NCBI RefSeq assembly: GCF_001650915.1
Contig: NZ_LXYO01000015.1
Coordinates: forward strand, 1-56,639
Direction of reading: 5' to 3'
Length of the DNA: 56,639 bases
Source of the DNA: Marinobacter sp. EhC06
GTDB taxonomy: Bacteria > Pseudomonadota > Gammaproteobacteria > Pseudomonadales > Oleiphilaceae
Shown here: positions 27,561-36,881 of the stretch, piece after piece
Layout: each line of letters begins with the position of its first letter
How positions within the stretch are numbered: position 1 is the first letter of the stretch
Notes under the pieces: generated by a model
Told to the model about the DNA's origin: nothing
Seen by the model: the letters and a program-made list of their open reading frames with translations, nothing else
Database searches by the model: none
Translations under genes and position numbers: made by a program

Positions 27561-28977
27561 AATCTGAAGATTGCGATGAACTCTGCCAACCCCCTCCCAA
27601 CGCGCGATACAAATTAACCGTCGACTGCAATTGATCGCGTCGCGTTTCCACGAGATCAAGTTCGGTTGTAAACAGGCTCCGCTCAGCATCCAGTACTTCC
27701 AGATAACTGGAAGCGCCACCCTCAAAGCGCAACCGCGCAAGCTTAGTGGTGCTTCGCAGTGCTGATACCTGCCGGGCCTGCGCTTCCAGGCGCTCTTCGG
27801 CACCACGCACCCCGGCCATGGCGTCGAACACCTCCCGAAACGCTACCTGAATGGCCTGACGATAGGCAATCAGAGCCTGGCGTTGACGCGCCTCCGCCTG
27901 ATTGACCAGTGCCTCGGAACGCCCGAAATCCAGCAATGGACCGACTAAAGAGCCGCCCAACTGCCAATTGGATGCCGAACCCTGGAACAAGTCGCCCCCG
28001 GACGCACTTCGCAGGCCCAGCAGCCCCTCAAACGAAATCCTGGGCAGGAACGCCGCCCGGGCAACACCGATTTCGGCGTTGGCCGCAATCAACTCCTGTT
28101 CGGCTGCGGCAATGTCGGGTCGCCGGACCATCAGATCCGCCGGCCGGCCGGCAGGAATGCTGGCTGGAACATCAATATCACCGATGGTATCCGCTACGAC
28201 AATATCACTCAGTACAATCTGCCGTGGCTCTCGCCCCAGAAGCACTGCCAAGGCGTTTCGCTGAAGGGTGTGCTGCTGGCGAAGCCTCGGAAGCTCCGAC
28301 TCTGCAGCGGCAAGCTCGGATTCTGCCTGCCGCAGGGCCAATTCGTTAATCTCGCCTCCTTCAAACAGGGACCGTTGCAAAGCAACCGATTCGCGGCGGG
28401 ACGATACGGTGCGTTCCGCGATCTCAATCTGGCGGTCAAGGGCTCGCAAATTGAAGTAACCATTGGCCACCTCACCAATCACGGCCAGTCTTACGGCCTC
28501 GCGATTCGCGGCGCTGGCCAGCAGCCGTGCCCGGGCCGCTTCGCTGGCATTGGCTAGCCGCCCCCAGAGATCCAGCTCGTACGATAGAACACCGCCAACC
28601 TGGATATCATTGAAGGGTTGACCACCGGTACTGTTGACGGCCTCCTCACTCGGTCCTTGGCGCACCGCTGAGCCCTCCACCTCCAGAAGCGGGTATTGCT
28701 CTGCCTGCTGCCCGGTAAGGAGCGCCCGTGCTTCGGCAACCCGGGCAGCCGCGAGCTGCAGATCGCTGTTGGCATCAAGCGCCTCCTCAACAAGCGTGAC
28801 AAGTGCCGGATCGCCGTAGCCACGCCACCAGTCCAGGGGGAGCTTCTCGTCCGCCAAAAGTCGTGCGGACGTCCAGTCTTCCGGCACCGACGGCTCGGGT
28901 TTCTCAACAGTTGGCGCGAGTGAGCAGCCACCAAGTGACAACGCTATCAAAGTGGTCAGCAATATCTTAACGGTCAT
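27544..28977 (-). CDS. Outer membrane efflux lipoprotein (OprM/NodT family)
   Basis: 477 residues with lipobox ALSLGGC, so it is lipidated. Two repeats of the outer membrane efflux fold: LAAARVAEARALLTGQQAEQ and VGGVLSYELDLWGRLANASE, then YFNLRALDRQIEIAERTVSS; second repeat PDIAAAEQELIAANAEIGVA, LLDFGRSEALVNQAEARQRQ and LEVLDAERSLFTTELDLVET. It forms the trimeric channel of the tripartite pump. GGAGGT seven bases before ATG 28977 fixes the start, which overlaps the permease stop. Confidence 0.95.
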   Translation of the reverse strand: MTVKILLTTLIALSLGGCSLAPTVEKPEPSVPEDWTSARLLADEKLPLDWWRGYGDPALVTLVEEALDANSDLQLAAARVAEARALLTGQQAEQYPLLEVEGSAVRQGPSEEAVNSTGGQPFNDIQVGGVLSYELDLWGRLANASEAARARLLASAANREAVRLAVIGEVANGYFNLRALDRQIEIAERTVSSRRESVALQRSLFEGGEINELALRQAESELAAAESELPRLRQQHTLQRNALAVLLGREPRQIVLSDIVVADTIGDIDVPASIPAGRPADLMVRRPDIAAAEQELIAANAEIGVARAAFLPRISFEGLLGLRSASGGDLFQGSASNWQLGGSLVGPLLDFGRSEALVNQAEARQRQALIAYRQAIQVAFREVFDAMAGVRGAEERLEAQARQVSALRSTTKLARLRFEGGASSYLEVLDAERSLFTTELDLVETRRDQLQSTVNLYRALGGGWQSSSQSSDYENTD

Positions 28978-31900
28978 CAGCCACACCTCCGTCTGCACGT
29001 TCGGGAGCGGCCGATGCCGAGCCGTTTTGGTCTCTGGTGCCACTCAGAAAATCCGTGATACGGCGGACGACCACATAGAACAGTGGAATAAAGAACGTCG
29101 CCAGTATCGTTGCCGAAATCATGCCGCCGAGAACCGCCGTACCTATCGCAATACGTGTGGTTGCACCAGCCCCGCTGGCGAAAGCAAGTGGCAACACACC
29201 CATGCTGAAAGCAACCGATGTCATCAGAATCGGCCTCAAGCGCACTCGCGCCGCTTCCTTGGTTGCCTCAATCAGCTTCATTCCCTGATCCTCGAGTGCT
29301 CGGGCGAACTCCACCAGAAGTATAGCGTTGCGCGCAGTCACACCAACCGTAGTCAGAATGCCAACCTGGAAGAAGACGTCGTTAGGCAGGCCGCGCACCA
29401 TGGCTGCAAGTACCGCCCCAAGTACGCCCAATGGCACCGCCAGCATGACGGAAATGGGGATGGTCCAACTCTCATAGAGCGCGGCGAGCGCCAGAAACAC
29501 CACCAGTACCGACAACGCATAAAGCAGGGGGGCCTGGGTACCGGCCTGACGTTCCTGATAGGACAGCCCACTCCAGGCTCCGGCCACACCGTCCGGGAGT
29601 TGAGCGATCAAACGTTCAACCTCGACCATGGCCTCACCGGTACTGTAACCGGGAGCCGGCTCACCCTGAATCTGGCGGGACGGAACACCGTTGAAACGCT
29701 CAAGACGCGGTGAACCATACTCCCAGCGCCCGTTCGTCACTTCGCTCAGCGGGGTCATCTCCCCATCAGCAGCTCGCAGATACCAGGCCTCAAAATCCTC
29801 TGGCAGCATCCGGAAAGGGGCATCGCCCTGAACATAGACTCGCTTGACCCGCCCCTCATGGAGAAAATCGTTAACGTATTGCGAGCCCCAGGTCACCGAC
29901 AGAAGCCGACTGATCTCGGAAAGCTCTATGCCAAGGGCTTGCGCCTTTTCGTGGTCGATGTCGACTTTGTAGCGGGGATTGTCCGCCAGACCGTTGGGAC
30001 GCACACTGGTCAAAACGGGGCTTTCGGCCGCCAACTGCAGCAACTGACCTTGCGCTGCCATGAGCGCTTCATGCCCAATGGCACCACGATCCTGCAAACG
30101 CAACTCAAAACCCAGGGCCTGCCCCAATGCCGGTATCGGTGGCAAGTTGAAAGCAAAAGCCCGCCCATCACGGACCAGCCCGGCAAGCGCCCGGTTCGCC
30201 CGCTGAATGATGGCGCCGGCGCTTTGCGTCTCAGGATCACGCTCACTCCACGGCTTGAGATTAACGAACGCCAGCCCCGCATTCTGCGCCCGGCCAGCGA
30301 AGCTGAAACCAGCGATGGTGAAGAGGCCCTGCACCTCATCCTGCTCCATAAAGTAATCTTCGATAACCTCAATGGTATCGATTGTGCGTTGCTGAGTCGC
30401 ACCGGCGGGCAACTGATACTGCACCACGACGAACCCCTGATCCTCCGCGGGCAGGAATCCGCCGGGCAACCGTACAAAGAGAACGGCCACCAGGCCGACG
30501 ATGCCCAGAAACGCAAAGGTGTAGAGCCAGGCATGGCGCGCCGTATGGCCAACCAGCCGGACATACCCCCGGGTCAGTCGCGCCAGGCCTGCTTCAAACC
30601 AGCCGAACAGTTTTTGCAACAGGGTTCTTTCATGCGTGGGCTTGAGTATCCGACCGCACAGCATGGGGCTGAGAATCAGAGCCACCAGCACCGAAAGAAC
30701 CATGGCACCGGCAATACTCAGGGAAAACTGCCGATAGATTGCCCCGGTGGAGCCCGGGAAGAAGGCCATCGGGATAAACACAGCAGACAGCACCACACCG
30801 ATGCCAATCAGCGCGCTGGCAATCTGCCCCATGGACTTGCGCGTCGCCTCCATCGGGCTCAGGCCGTCCTCATGCATCACACGCTCGACGTTCTCAACCA
30901 CCACGATGGCATCATCCACCAGAAGGCCGATCGCCAATACGAGGCCGAAGAGAGTGAGCATGTTGATGGAAAAGCCGAAAGCCGCCATGATCGCAAAGGT
31001 GCCGAGCAGCACCACCGGGATTGCGATGGCGGGTATCAGGGTAGCCCGCCAACTCTGGAGAAATACGAGCATGACCAGGACCACCAGGGCGATTGCCTCG
31101 ATGATGGTTGTGACCACCGCGTCGATGGAGGCCTCCACGAAGGGGGCCGTCTGGTAGGGATACCGAATTTCCACCCCTTCCGGAAAATACGGCTCGAGCT
31201 CCTGGAGCCGCGCTTTAACAGCCTCTGTGACCGCAAGCGAGTTGGCACCCGGCGCCAGATTGATGCCAAGGCCGGCTGCCGGCTCGCCATCGTAGAAAGT
31301 GTCAATCTGGACTGCACCGCCGCCCAGCTCAACGCGGGCAACATCCCCCAGGCGCACCCGGGACCCGTCGGGCATACTCTTGAGCAGGATGTTGCGGAAC
31401 TCTTCGGTTGAGGTGAGCAAGGTCTGGGCGGTGACCGTGGCATTGAGCTGCTGACCCTCGACCGCGGGCAGCCCGCCGAGCTGGCCGGCGGTGACCTGGG
31501 CGTTTTGCGCCTCGATGGCGGCGCTCACGTCGGCGACGGTCAGGCCGTAATTGGTCAACGCCGAAGGGTCCAGCCAAATCCGCATCGCATATTCAGAGCC
31601 GAAAACCTGCACGCTGCCGATACCAGTCACCCGTCCAATGGGTTCGGCTAACTCGGAGCTGATAAAATCGGCGATATCCAGCTTGCTGAGGCGACCATCG
31701 GTGGAGACGAATGCCATTACCATCAGAAAACTGGTGCTGGATTTCTCGACGCTGATCCCCTGCTGGCGCACCACTTCCGGGAGTCGGGGTTCCGCCAGTT
31801 TGAGCTTGTTCTGCACCTGGACCTGGGCAATGTCCGGATCGGTGCCCGCCGCAAAGGTGAGAGTAACCGTAGCGTGGCCTGAGGAATCCGCTGTCGACCC

Positions 31901-32134
31901 CATATAGAGCAGATTGTCGAGGCCGGTCATCTCTTGTTCGATGACCTGAACCACCGTATTGGACACGGTGTCCGCCGAGGCGCCAGGATAATCGGCCTGA
32001 ATCTCCACCGCCGGCGGCGCCACCGACGGGTATCGCTGGACCGGCAAAACGAAGATCGCCATGATGCCCGCCAACATGGCGACAATGGCCAGAACCCAGG
32101 AAAAAACGGGCCTGGAAATAAAGAAATTAATCAT
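28967..32134 (-). CDS. RND efflux permease 2 (HAE1/AcrB type)
   Basis: 1055 residues, full-length AcrB/MexB type. N-terminus MINFFISRPVFSWVLAIVAM; the first large loop includes IQADYPGASADTVSNTVVQV; helix 4 has FGLVLAIGLLVDDAIVVVEN with the proton-relay Asp pair, followed by EDGLSPMEATRKSMGQIASA. The second half has VFLALAALYESWTIPISVML and RLRPILMTSVAFSMGVLPLA. It takes up drugs, solvents or detergents from the periplasm using the proton gradient. It overlaps the adaptor gene upstream and the channel gene downstream, making a complete pump operon. Confidence 0.96.
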   Translation of the reverse strand: MINFFISRPVFSWVLAIVAMLAGIMAIFVLPVQRYPSVAPPAVEIQADYPGASADTVSNTVVQVIEQEMTGLDNLLYMGSTADSSGHATVTLTFAAGTDPDIAQVQVQNKLKLAEPRLPEVVRQQGISVEKSSTSFLMVMAFVSTDGRLSKLDIADFISSELAEPIGRVTGIGSVQVFGSEYAMRIWLDPSALTNYGLTVADVSAAIEAQNAQVTAGQLGGLPAVEGQQLNATVTAQTLLTSTEEFRNILLKSMPDGSRVRLGDVARVELGGGAVQIDTFYDGEPAAGLGINLAPGANSLAVTEAVKARLQELEPYFPEGVEIRYPYQTAPFVEASIDAVVTTIIEAIALVVLVMLVFLQSWRATLIPAIAIPVVLLGTFAIMAAFGFSINMLTLFGLVLAIGLLVDDAIVVVENVERVMHEDGLSPMEATRKSMGQIASALIGIGVVLSAVFIPMAFFPGSTGAIYRQFSLSIAGAMVLSVLVALILSPMLCGRILKPTHERTLLQKLFGWFEAGLARLTRGYVRLVGHTARHAWLYTFAFLGIVGLVAVLFVRLPGGFLPAEDQGFVVVQYQLPAGATQQRTIDTIEVIEDYFMEQDEVQGLFTIAGFSFAGRAQNAGLAFVNLKPWSERDPETQSAGAIIQRANRALAGLVRDGRAFAFNLPPIPALGQALGFELRLQDRGAIGHEALMAAQGQLLQLAAESPVLTSVRPNGLADNPRYKVDIDHEKAQALGIELSEISRLLSVTWGSQYVNDFLHEGRVKRVYVQGDAPFRMLPEDFEAWYLRAADGEMTPLSEVTNGRWEYGSPRLERFNGVPSRQIQGEPAPGYSTGEAMVEVERLIAQLPDGVAGAWSGLSYQERQAGTQAPLLYALSVLVVFLALAALYESWTIPISVMLAVPLGVLGAVLAAMVRGLPNDVFFQVGILTTVGVTARNAILLVEFARALEDQGMKLIEATKEAARVRLRPILMTSVAFSMGVLPLAFASGAGATTRIAIGTAVLGGMISATILATFFIPLFYVVVRRITDFLSGTRDQNGSASAAPERADGGVADDR

Positions 32135-33384
32135 TGTGCGGGGCCCTCGTCGCCGGAGGCGCTTTCCTGTGAACTATCCGTGCCACTGGCTTGCTGGTTT
32201 TGGGTGGGATGTAATGGAACATCTGCCTCAACCGGCTTCACCTTGGCCCCTGGCCGAACCTTTTGCAGACCGGAGACGATAAGGCGATCCCCCGGCTCTA
32301 ACCCGTTCTCCACCAGCCAGAAAGCGCCAATGGCCTGCTCTGCCTCTAACTGGCGGGCAACAACTTCTCCCTGCGGGTTGACCAGCAACGCCGTGGCCTC
32401 GCCTTGCGGATTACGGCTCACGCCCTGCTGCGGCGCCAGAATGGCGTTCTCCCGCACCCCCTCGCTCAGGCGAACGCGCACGTACATTCCAGGCAGAAGG
32501 TCTTCGTCAGGATTGGGGAAAACCGCCCGCACAGTGACCGAACTGGTGCTTTGGTTGACGGTTACATCCGTAACGTCAACGCGTCCCTTATGCGGATAGG
32601 GGGTGCCGTCTTCGCGCAACAAAACAGTCTCGGCTTCATTTGGGCCGGCCTTAGAAGCCGCGCCCTCCTTCAGAGACGACCGAATTCGAGCCAGTTTTTC
32701 GACCGGTAGCTGAATATCGACATACATGGGATCAAGCTGCACAACGCGCGCCAGGATCTGGGGTTGATTGGCGGTCACCAGCGCACCCTCCGTGTACAGT
32801 GTCGGGCCAATGCGCCCTGCGATGGGAGCCTTGACCTCGGTATACGCCAGCTCGATACCCGCCGTTTCGAGCATCGCCTCAGATCGGGAGACATCCGCCC
32901 GGGCTGCCTCCAAGGCCGATAGCGCTTCATCACGTTGACGCTTGCTGACCGCATTCTTCTCAAACAAGTCTGACGTACGTGCCCACTCCCGCTGCGCCTG
33001 TCGCAATTCGGCCTGTGCGCGCTCCAGTTCTGCTTGGGCCCGTTGATGGGCAGCACGGTATCGGTTGGAGTCGATCTGGTAGAGGACCTCACCTGCTTTT
33101 ACCTGGGCGCCTTGTTCAAACAAGCGCTCCTGCAAAATGCCCGTGACTTGCGGCCTCACCTCCGAGATACGGTAAGCAGCGGTTCTGCCCGGCAGTTCCA
33201 TTGAAAGATTCACACGCTGCGGCTGCACCTCAACAACGCCGACTTCTGGAGGCGGCGGCGCAGACCGTTCAGCCTTTGTCTGACCGGAGGAGTTGTCACA
33301 ACCAGCCAGCAAAAGAACCGCCAACCACATGGGCAGCATGCGGGCCCCAAATAGACGCACCATCAAACTCTTCTCTGTTTCCAT
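32131..33384 (-). CDS. RND efflux periplasmic adaptor lipoprotein 2
   Basis: 417 residues from ATG 33384 (AGAGG nine bases upstream), with signal and lipobox LAVLLLAGC. Order: EVRPQVTGILQERLFEQGAQ (lipoyl half), alpha hairpin (RYRAAHQRAQAELERAQAEL), YTEVKAPIAGRIGPTLYTEG, beta-barrel (MYVDIQLPVEKLARIRSSLK) and membrane-proximal domain. This is the AcrA/MexA arrangement. It bridges permease and outer channel. The C-terminal tail is rich in Ser, Gln and Glu and is probably disordered. Confidence 0.95.
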   Translation of the reverse strand: METEKSLMVRLFGARMLPMWLAVLLLAGCDNSSGQTKAERSAPPPPEVGVVEVQPQRVNLSMELPGRTAAYRISEVRPQVTGILQERLFEQGAQVKAGEVLYQIDSNRYRAAHQRAQAELERAQAELRQAQREWARTSDLFEKNAVSKRQRDEALSALEAARADVSRSEAMLETAGIELAYTEVKAPIAGRIGPTLYTEGALVTANQPQILARVVQLDPMYVDIQLPVEKLARIRSSLKEGAASKAGPNEAETVLLREDGTPYPHKGRVDVTDVTVNQSTSSVTVRAVFPNPDEDLLPGMYVRVRLSEGVRENAILAPQQGVSRNPQGEATALLVNPQGEVVARQLEAEQAIGAFWLVENGLEPGDRLIVSGLQKVRPGAKVKPVEADVPLHPTQNQQASGTDSSQESASGDEGPAQ

Positions 33385-33440
33385 ATAACTAACCTCTGAA
33401 TGGGCCAAAGACTCAAAAACCGTTCGATCCATGCCTTCGT

Positions 33441-34439
33441 TTATAACCAGGTAGACAGAACGATCGATCCAAACTGATCGACGCCGTCCTTTTCCTCAAA
33501 TTCTTCGCTTCGCCACAGGTAGGTGTAAGCGATCTGCCAGCGATCCCAGGTCAATGCCGCACCCACCTGGGCGTCGCCAACCCATTCGCGACTATCAACG
33601 GAGTGGCTGTCCTCGAAACTGTTGCCGTCGAGCAGCAGGTTGTGTGCCATATAGCGCCCTTCAACGGCAGCGAAGACGTACCAGCTAAAGCCCTGATCCC
33701 GCCGAAAAGAGGATTGCCCGCCTTGTGCAGGAGCGACTGACGGAATGCCGAAACTACGATCAAGCCCCTCTCCCAAACGAAACCCCAGGCCGCCGGAAGC
33801 GTAGGTATACAGGTTGCCGAGCGCAAACCCGGCAGACGGCCCATATTCAATGGTCAGCCCAGAGAAGTTTTGCTTCATAAACCAGGCACGTTCATAACCG
33901 AAATTGATAACTGGCTCGTTATCAAGCTGGTTATCCCAACCCCTCGGCTTGTCTGCCGCAATAAGTTCATGGAAATTTCGTTGACCCACCTCAGCGCCGG
34001 AGGCCGGGCCTACGATGCCCACGTCGATATGCAGGCTGTCTGCCAAACGCAAACCACCGTGTTCCCTTTCGCTTAGTAGCGAAATCCCACCAAACAAAAG
34101 GCCGGCATAGGGACGATCATCTTTAATAAGCGCTTCAACCTCTATATCTTCCGGCGTATACATCTGTTGTCCTAGCCGATATGTTGCGCCGGCAAGACTA
34201 CTGCCAGACCAGCCTGGAATAACGTCCGCAAGACGGCGGCTCCAATGTCGATCAGGGGGCTCAAAAGCCCAGATCACCTCTACGCCGTTGGTATATTGAC
34301 CATCGCCGCCGGCGGAAAACGCATCATTTTCTACTTTCAGGGACAGCAGGCCTTCAGCGGAAGCTGATGTCACAAGAGAACCCAGCAACAGACCTGAGCA
34401 CCAATTCCGGTAACGCTTTCTGCAACATCCAGATTTCAC
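33441..34439 (-). CDS. LpxR-like lipid A 3'-O-deacylase family protein (DUF2219), copy 2
   Basis: About 332 residues if it starts at GTG 34439, where AGGA sits seven bases upstream and a normal signal peptide follows (GLLLGSLVTSASA). ATG 34505 is an alternative with a badly spaced ribosome site. LpxR motifs: LLSLKVENDAFSAGGDGQYT (Asn-Asp pair), NGVEVIWAF, DDRPYAGLLFGGISLL, VGIVGPASGAEVGQRNFHEL and PRGWDNQLDNEPVINFGYER. It ends GSIVLSTWL. It lies just upstream of the pump operon on the same strand and could be co-expressed. Lipid A trimming next to a pump suggests an envelope-stress role (inference). Confidence 0.85.
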   Translation of the reverse strand: MKSGCCRKRYRNWCSGLLLGSLVTSASAEGLLSLKVENDAFSAGGDGQYTNGVEVIWAFEPPDRHWSRRLADVIPGWSGSSLAGATYRLGQQMYTPEDIEVEALIKDDRPYAGLLFGGISLLSEREHGGLRLADSLHIDVGIVGPASGAEVGQRNFHELIAADKPRGWDNQLDNEPVINFGYERAWFMKQNFSGLTIEYGPSAGFALGNLYTYASGGLGFRLGEGLDRSFGIPSVAPAQGGQSSFRRDQGFSWYVFAAVEGRYMAHNLLLDGNSFEDSHSVDSREWVGDAQVGAALTWDRWQIAYTYLWRSEEFEEKDGVDQFGSIVLSTWL

Positions 34440-34709
34440 TGAAGATTCCTCTGCCAAAGCTGGGTTGAACCGGATGTAAAAGAACTTGCTCCCGGATGCT
34501 GACATACCTTCCGTACGGCGACTTTTTGGTCGCCGGCCAGAAATGATGAGACGGCTGTCCGCACAACTTGTTCAATCTGTTCAGTATAAACTAAACGTAA
34601 CACAAGTAATGATTGACAGCTAGCCGTGATGGAACTGTCCTGTGCCGGTGGAATGTGCGGAACGCTCCAGTTCTAATCTTGTCGCTCGCGCCTGAAAAAT
34701 GTTTCGGGT
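34440..34709. promoter_or_regulatory. Upstream region of the LpxR2/pump unit
   Basis: The AT-rich stretch 34560-34615 (GTTCAGTATAAACTAAACG and TAATGATTGACA) probably contains the promoter read leftward into the LpxR-like gene and pump. It lies just downstream of the MarR gene stop at 34710. I could not fix -10 and -35 boxes with confidence. Confidence 0.35.
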
Positions 34710-35156
34710 TCAGGTATTTTTGAGGTTGGCAGAATTTTCCATAACCCGCTCAAAAACACGCAGGGCGACTTCCAGGTCGGTATTTTCAATGCCTTTCAGC
34801 ATCTCCTCTCGCAAGACATTCGCCCGCTCATTCAGATCGCTCATAAAGTGCTCACCGGCATTGGTAAGATAAAGCAGCCTGGCGCGCCGATCACGCTCAC
34901 TGGGCCGGCGCTCAATCAGACCCTGCTCCTCGAGGCTGTCAAGCAGGCGGACCAATGTCGGGTTCTCGATGGTCATCAAGCGGGCTAGCTCCCGCTGGGT
35001 CAATCCTCCACCACCACGCTGCAGGCAGATCATGGTGAACCAGCGAGCCTGGGTAACCCCCAGGTCTTTCAGGCGCTCATCCAGCAACTTGCGCCAACGT
35101 CTTGCTACCCGGGCATTGGTGAAAGGAAACTGATCTCGAGGGGTTTGTGGGTCCAT
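34710..35156 (-). CDS. MarR-family regulator
   Basis: 148 residues, SlyA/MarR type. RRWRKLLDERLKDLGVTQAR, the winged helix LTQRELARLMTIENPTLVRL, LDSLEEQGLIERRPSERDRR (wing) and LTNAGEHFMSDLNERANVLR. AGGAC precedes ATG 35156. It lies upstream of and in line with the LpxR-like and pump genes, so it is a good candidate for their local regulator. Proteins of this group usually repress pumps and release on phenolic ligands. Confidence 0.93.
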   Translation of the reverse strand: MDPQTPRDQFPFTNARVARRWRKLLDERLKDLGVTQARWFTMICLQRGGGGLTQRELARLMTIENPTLVRLLDSLEEQGLIERRPSERDRRARLLYLTNAGEHFMSDLNERANVLREEMLKGIENTDLEVALRVFERVMENSANLKNT

Positions 35157-35219
35157 CTAACTGTCCTGCTATTGACGATTCAGTAACAGTAAATCGCAAG
35201 CTAATCATATAGACAAGCG

Positions 35220-35620
35220 TCAGTTACACATTAGCCAGGTTTGCACCAGATCAATAGGCAACATCACGTGGATTCCGAGGCCAGCTAAGGAACTTCTCCT
35301 TCCACTGAGACAGGTAACTCCTCGCTTCTTCAGAGACCGGAGGCCCTCAGCGTATTGTCGCCCTGGCAGACACCCTTGCTGTCTGTCGTGACCGGCGACC
35401 GACCGGCTTTTAAAAAGCTGGTGCCGAGCGCTCCACAACACCGTAGCATCTTCACTCGACACCAGCCGGGGCTTCGGCACGGCGTCTTCCAGGCAATCCG
35501 CATCCGCTAAGGTCAGTCCCCGGTCGAGTAGAGCCTGCAAGGCCGACAACAAGGCCAAGTTCCGCTTATCGGCCAGAATGGCATGAATTCGGGGGTTGGG
35601 TGACCAAAAAACCCGTAGTT
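35220..35620 (-). pseudogene. Degenerate coding remnant, unidentified
   Basis: The minus strand is coding-like in two frames: KRNLALLSALQALLDRGLTL then ADADCLEDAVPKPRLVSSED, and further on, in a second frame, ARSYLSQWKEKFLSWPRNPR. The break between them suggests a frameshift. I do not recognise the family. It ends against the truncated IS110 at 35672. Confidence 0.35.
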
Positions 35621-35671
35621 CAATAGGTTGGGAGTGTTTTTCGGCTATTTTTCACGTTTGTCTGCCAACCC

Positions 35672-36313
35672 TCAATTTTGGATGGTCGCAATGTCTGATT
35701 TACACCGAATATCTCGCATTGTGGCCAGCACTGCCGGGCTACGTTCGCCATCAACGATTGCGCGGATAATTTTCATACCCGTGGCACCAGTTATATCTGC
35801 CACAACATGGTGCAACTGGATATTCATGTGGGTGAGCGCTTTTTGCATGTGTTGGATATGCGCAGCGGCGTAATCCAGATGGCGCTCACGCAAACGTAGG
35901 TAACTGCGTAAGGCGGCAATCTCTCGGTCAGGGTGAAAGCTTGCCCGTAGCAAGCCACATGCATGTAAACGCTGAATCCACTGCGCATCATTAACGTCAG
36001 TCTTCCGACCTGGAACGGCACGGGCATCGCGAGCGTTGGCCAGTATGACCTGCAATCCATGACTTTCCAGGACTTCGTAAACCGGAATCCAATACACGCC
36101 GGTCGACTCCATTGCGACGGTGGTAATCCCCGTATCCGATAACCACCGCGCCATGCACTCCAAATCGGCCGTAAATGCCTTAAAGGTACGCACAGGCTGC
36201 TCATCAAGGTCTGCGGGTACAGCCACAACATGAAAACGAGACCCAATATCTATGCCGGCTGCGCGATTGTTGATGACCGGTAATCCATTACGTCGTGAAT
36301 TGAGCTTGTTCAT
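35672..36313 (-). pseudogene. IS110-family transposase, C-terminally truncated
   Basis: 213 of the usual 400-450 residues. The DEDD N-terminal domain is present: AAGIDIGSRFHVVAVPADLD (first Asp), TVAMESTGVYWIPVYEVLES (Glu), VPGRKTDVNDAQWIQRLHAC (Asp-Asn-Asp). It ends MRDIRCKSDIATIQN-stop, where relatives continue with a long helical linker and the Ser-containing C-terminal domain. The distal half was therefore removed by another event near 35670. It is a different IS110 lineage from the one at 3307. Confidence 0.85.
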
Positions 36314-36491
36314 GATAATCCTCCAGCAAAGAGATGGCTGGACGGGGACTCGGATCAGATCACATTCCTAAACGGGGTCGCCAAAGGCGCCACCAATAAC
36401 GGGTCCGCAGCTTCCCCTGGATCAGGTTTTTTGACGGGGCCAAGCCTCCAAAGAGCAGACGATCACTGTCCAGCTAAAGAAGTTTAGCTGG
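36314..36491 (-). ncRNA. IS110 left-end non-coding region, candidate bridge RNA
   Basis: About 170 bases lie between the IS110 start codon and IS3 sequence with no reading frame. They contain a perfect 9-bp stem (36470-36478 with 36483-36491, loop GAAG) and other GC-rich pairings such as GGTGGCGCC with GGCGACC. In IS621-type IS110 elements the long left end upstream of the gene encodes a bridge RNA that selects target and donor. That this region does so is inference from position and structure only. Confidence 0.4.
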
Positions 36492-36813
36492 GGCAGCGGT
36501 CGATGGGGGGTGTTTCTAATCTAGTGGGCCGCGGAGCGCCGGGGAGGCGGTTTTTTAGTATGTCTTTCTCCTGTTCAAGGCGCTTGCAGCGGGCTTCCAG
36601 CTCCTGAATACGGCGCTGCTCTGGGGTTAACGCCTTGCCCTTCGGGGTGACACCGTCACGCTCCTCGGTCAGTTGGTTAACCCAGCGCCGAATAGCGCTT
36701 TCACCAATTCCCAGGGACACACTCGCCTGGGGAATCGTGTAACCTTGATCCAGCACCAAGCTGGCTGCTTCCTGTTTGAACTCAGGAGAAAAAGAACGTC
36801 GCTTTCTGGTCAT
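36484..36813 (-). pseudogene. IS3-family OrfA, truncated at the frameshift site
   Basis: Helix-turn-helix MTRKRRSFSPEFKQEAASLV, TIPQASVSLGIGESAIRRWV, then the leucine zipper QRRIQELEARCKRLEQEKDI. The normal next words are LKKATALL; here, after a run of six A (36551-36560 region), the protein turns into unrelated residues (RLPGAPRPTRLE). The break falls at the A6 slippery site where OrfA/OrfB frameshifting occurs, and orfB is absent. Confidence 0.8.
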
Positions 36814-36881
36814 CAGACACCTCGTTTATAGTGGCGATATTACCACCTACGTTGGTGTCCGGAATCATTGAACCACTACAC
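36484..36881 (-). mobile_element. IS3-family element, 5' part only
   Basis: The left terminal repeat begins TGTAGTGGTTCAATGATTCC, reading leftward from 36881. It is followed by orfA. Everything downstream of the orfA frameshift region is gone, replaced by the IS110 end, so the element cannot move by itself. Confidence 0.75.

Noticed and set aside
29858..31411. 517-codon plus-strand open frame
   Set aside because: It is antisense to the RND permease, whose 1055-residue protein has every expected motif. The plus-strand product is rich in His, Gln and Arg, as expected from a mirrored GC-rich frame.
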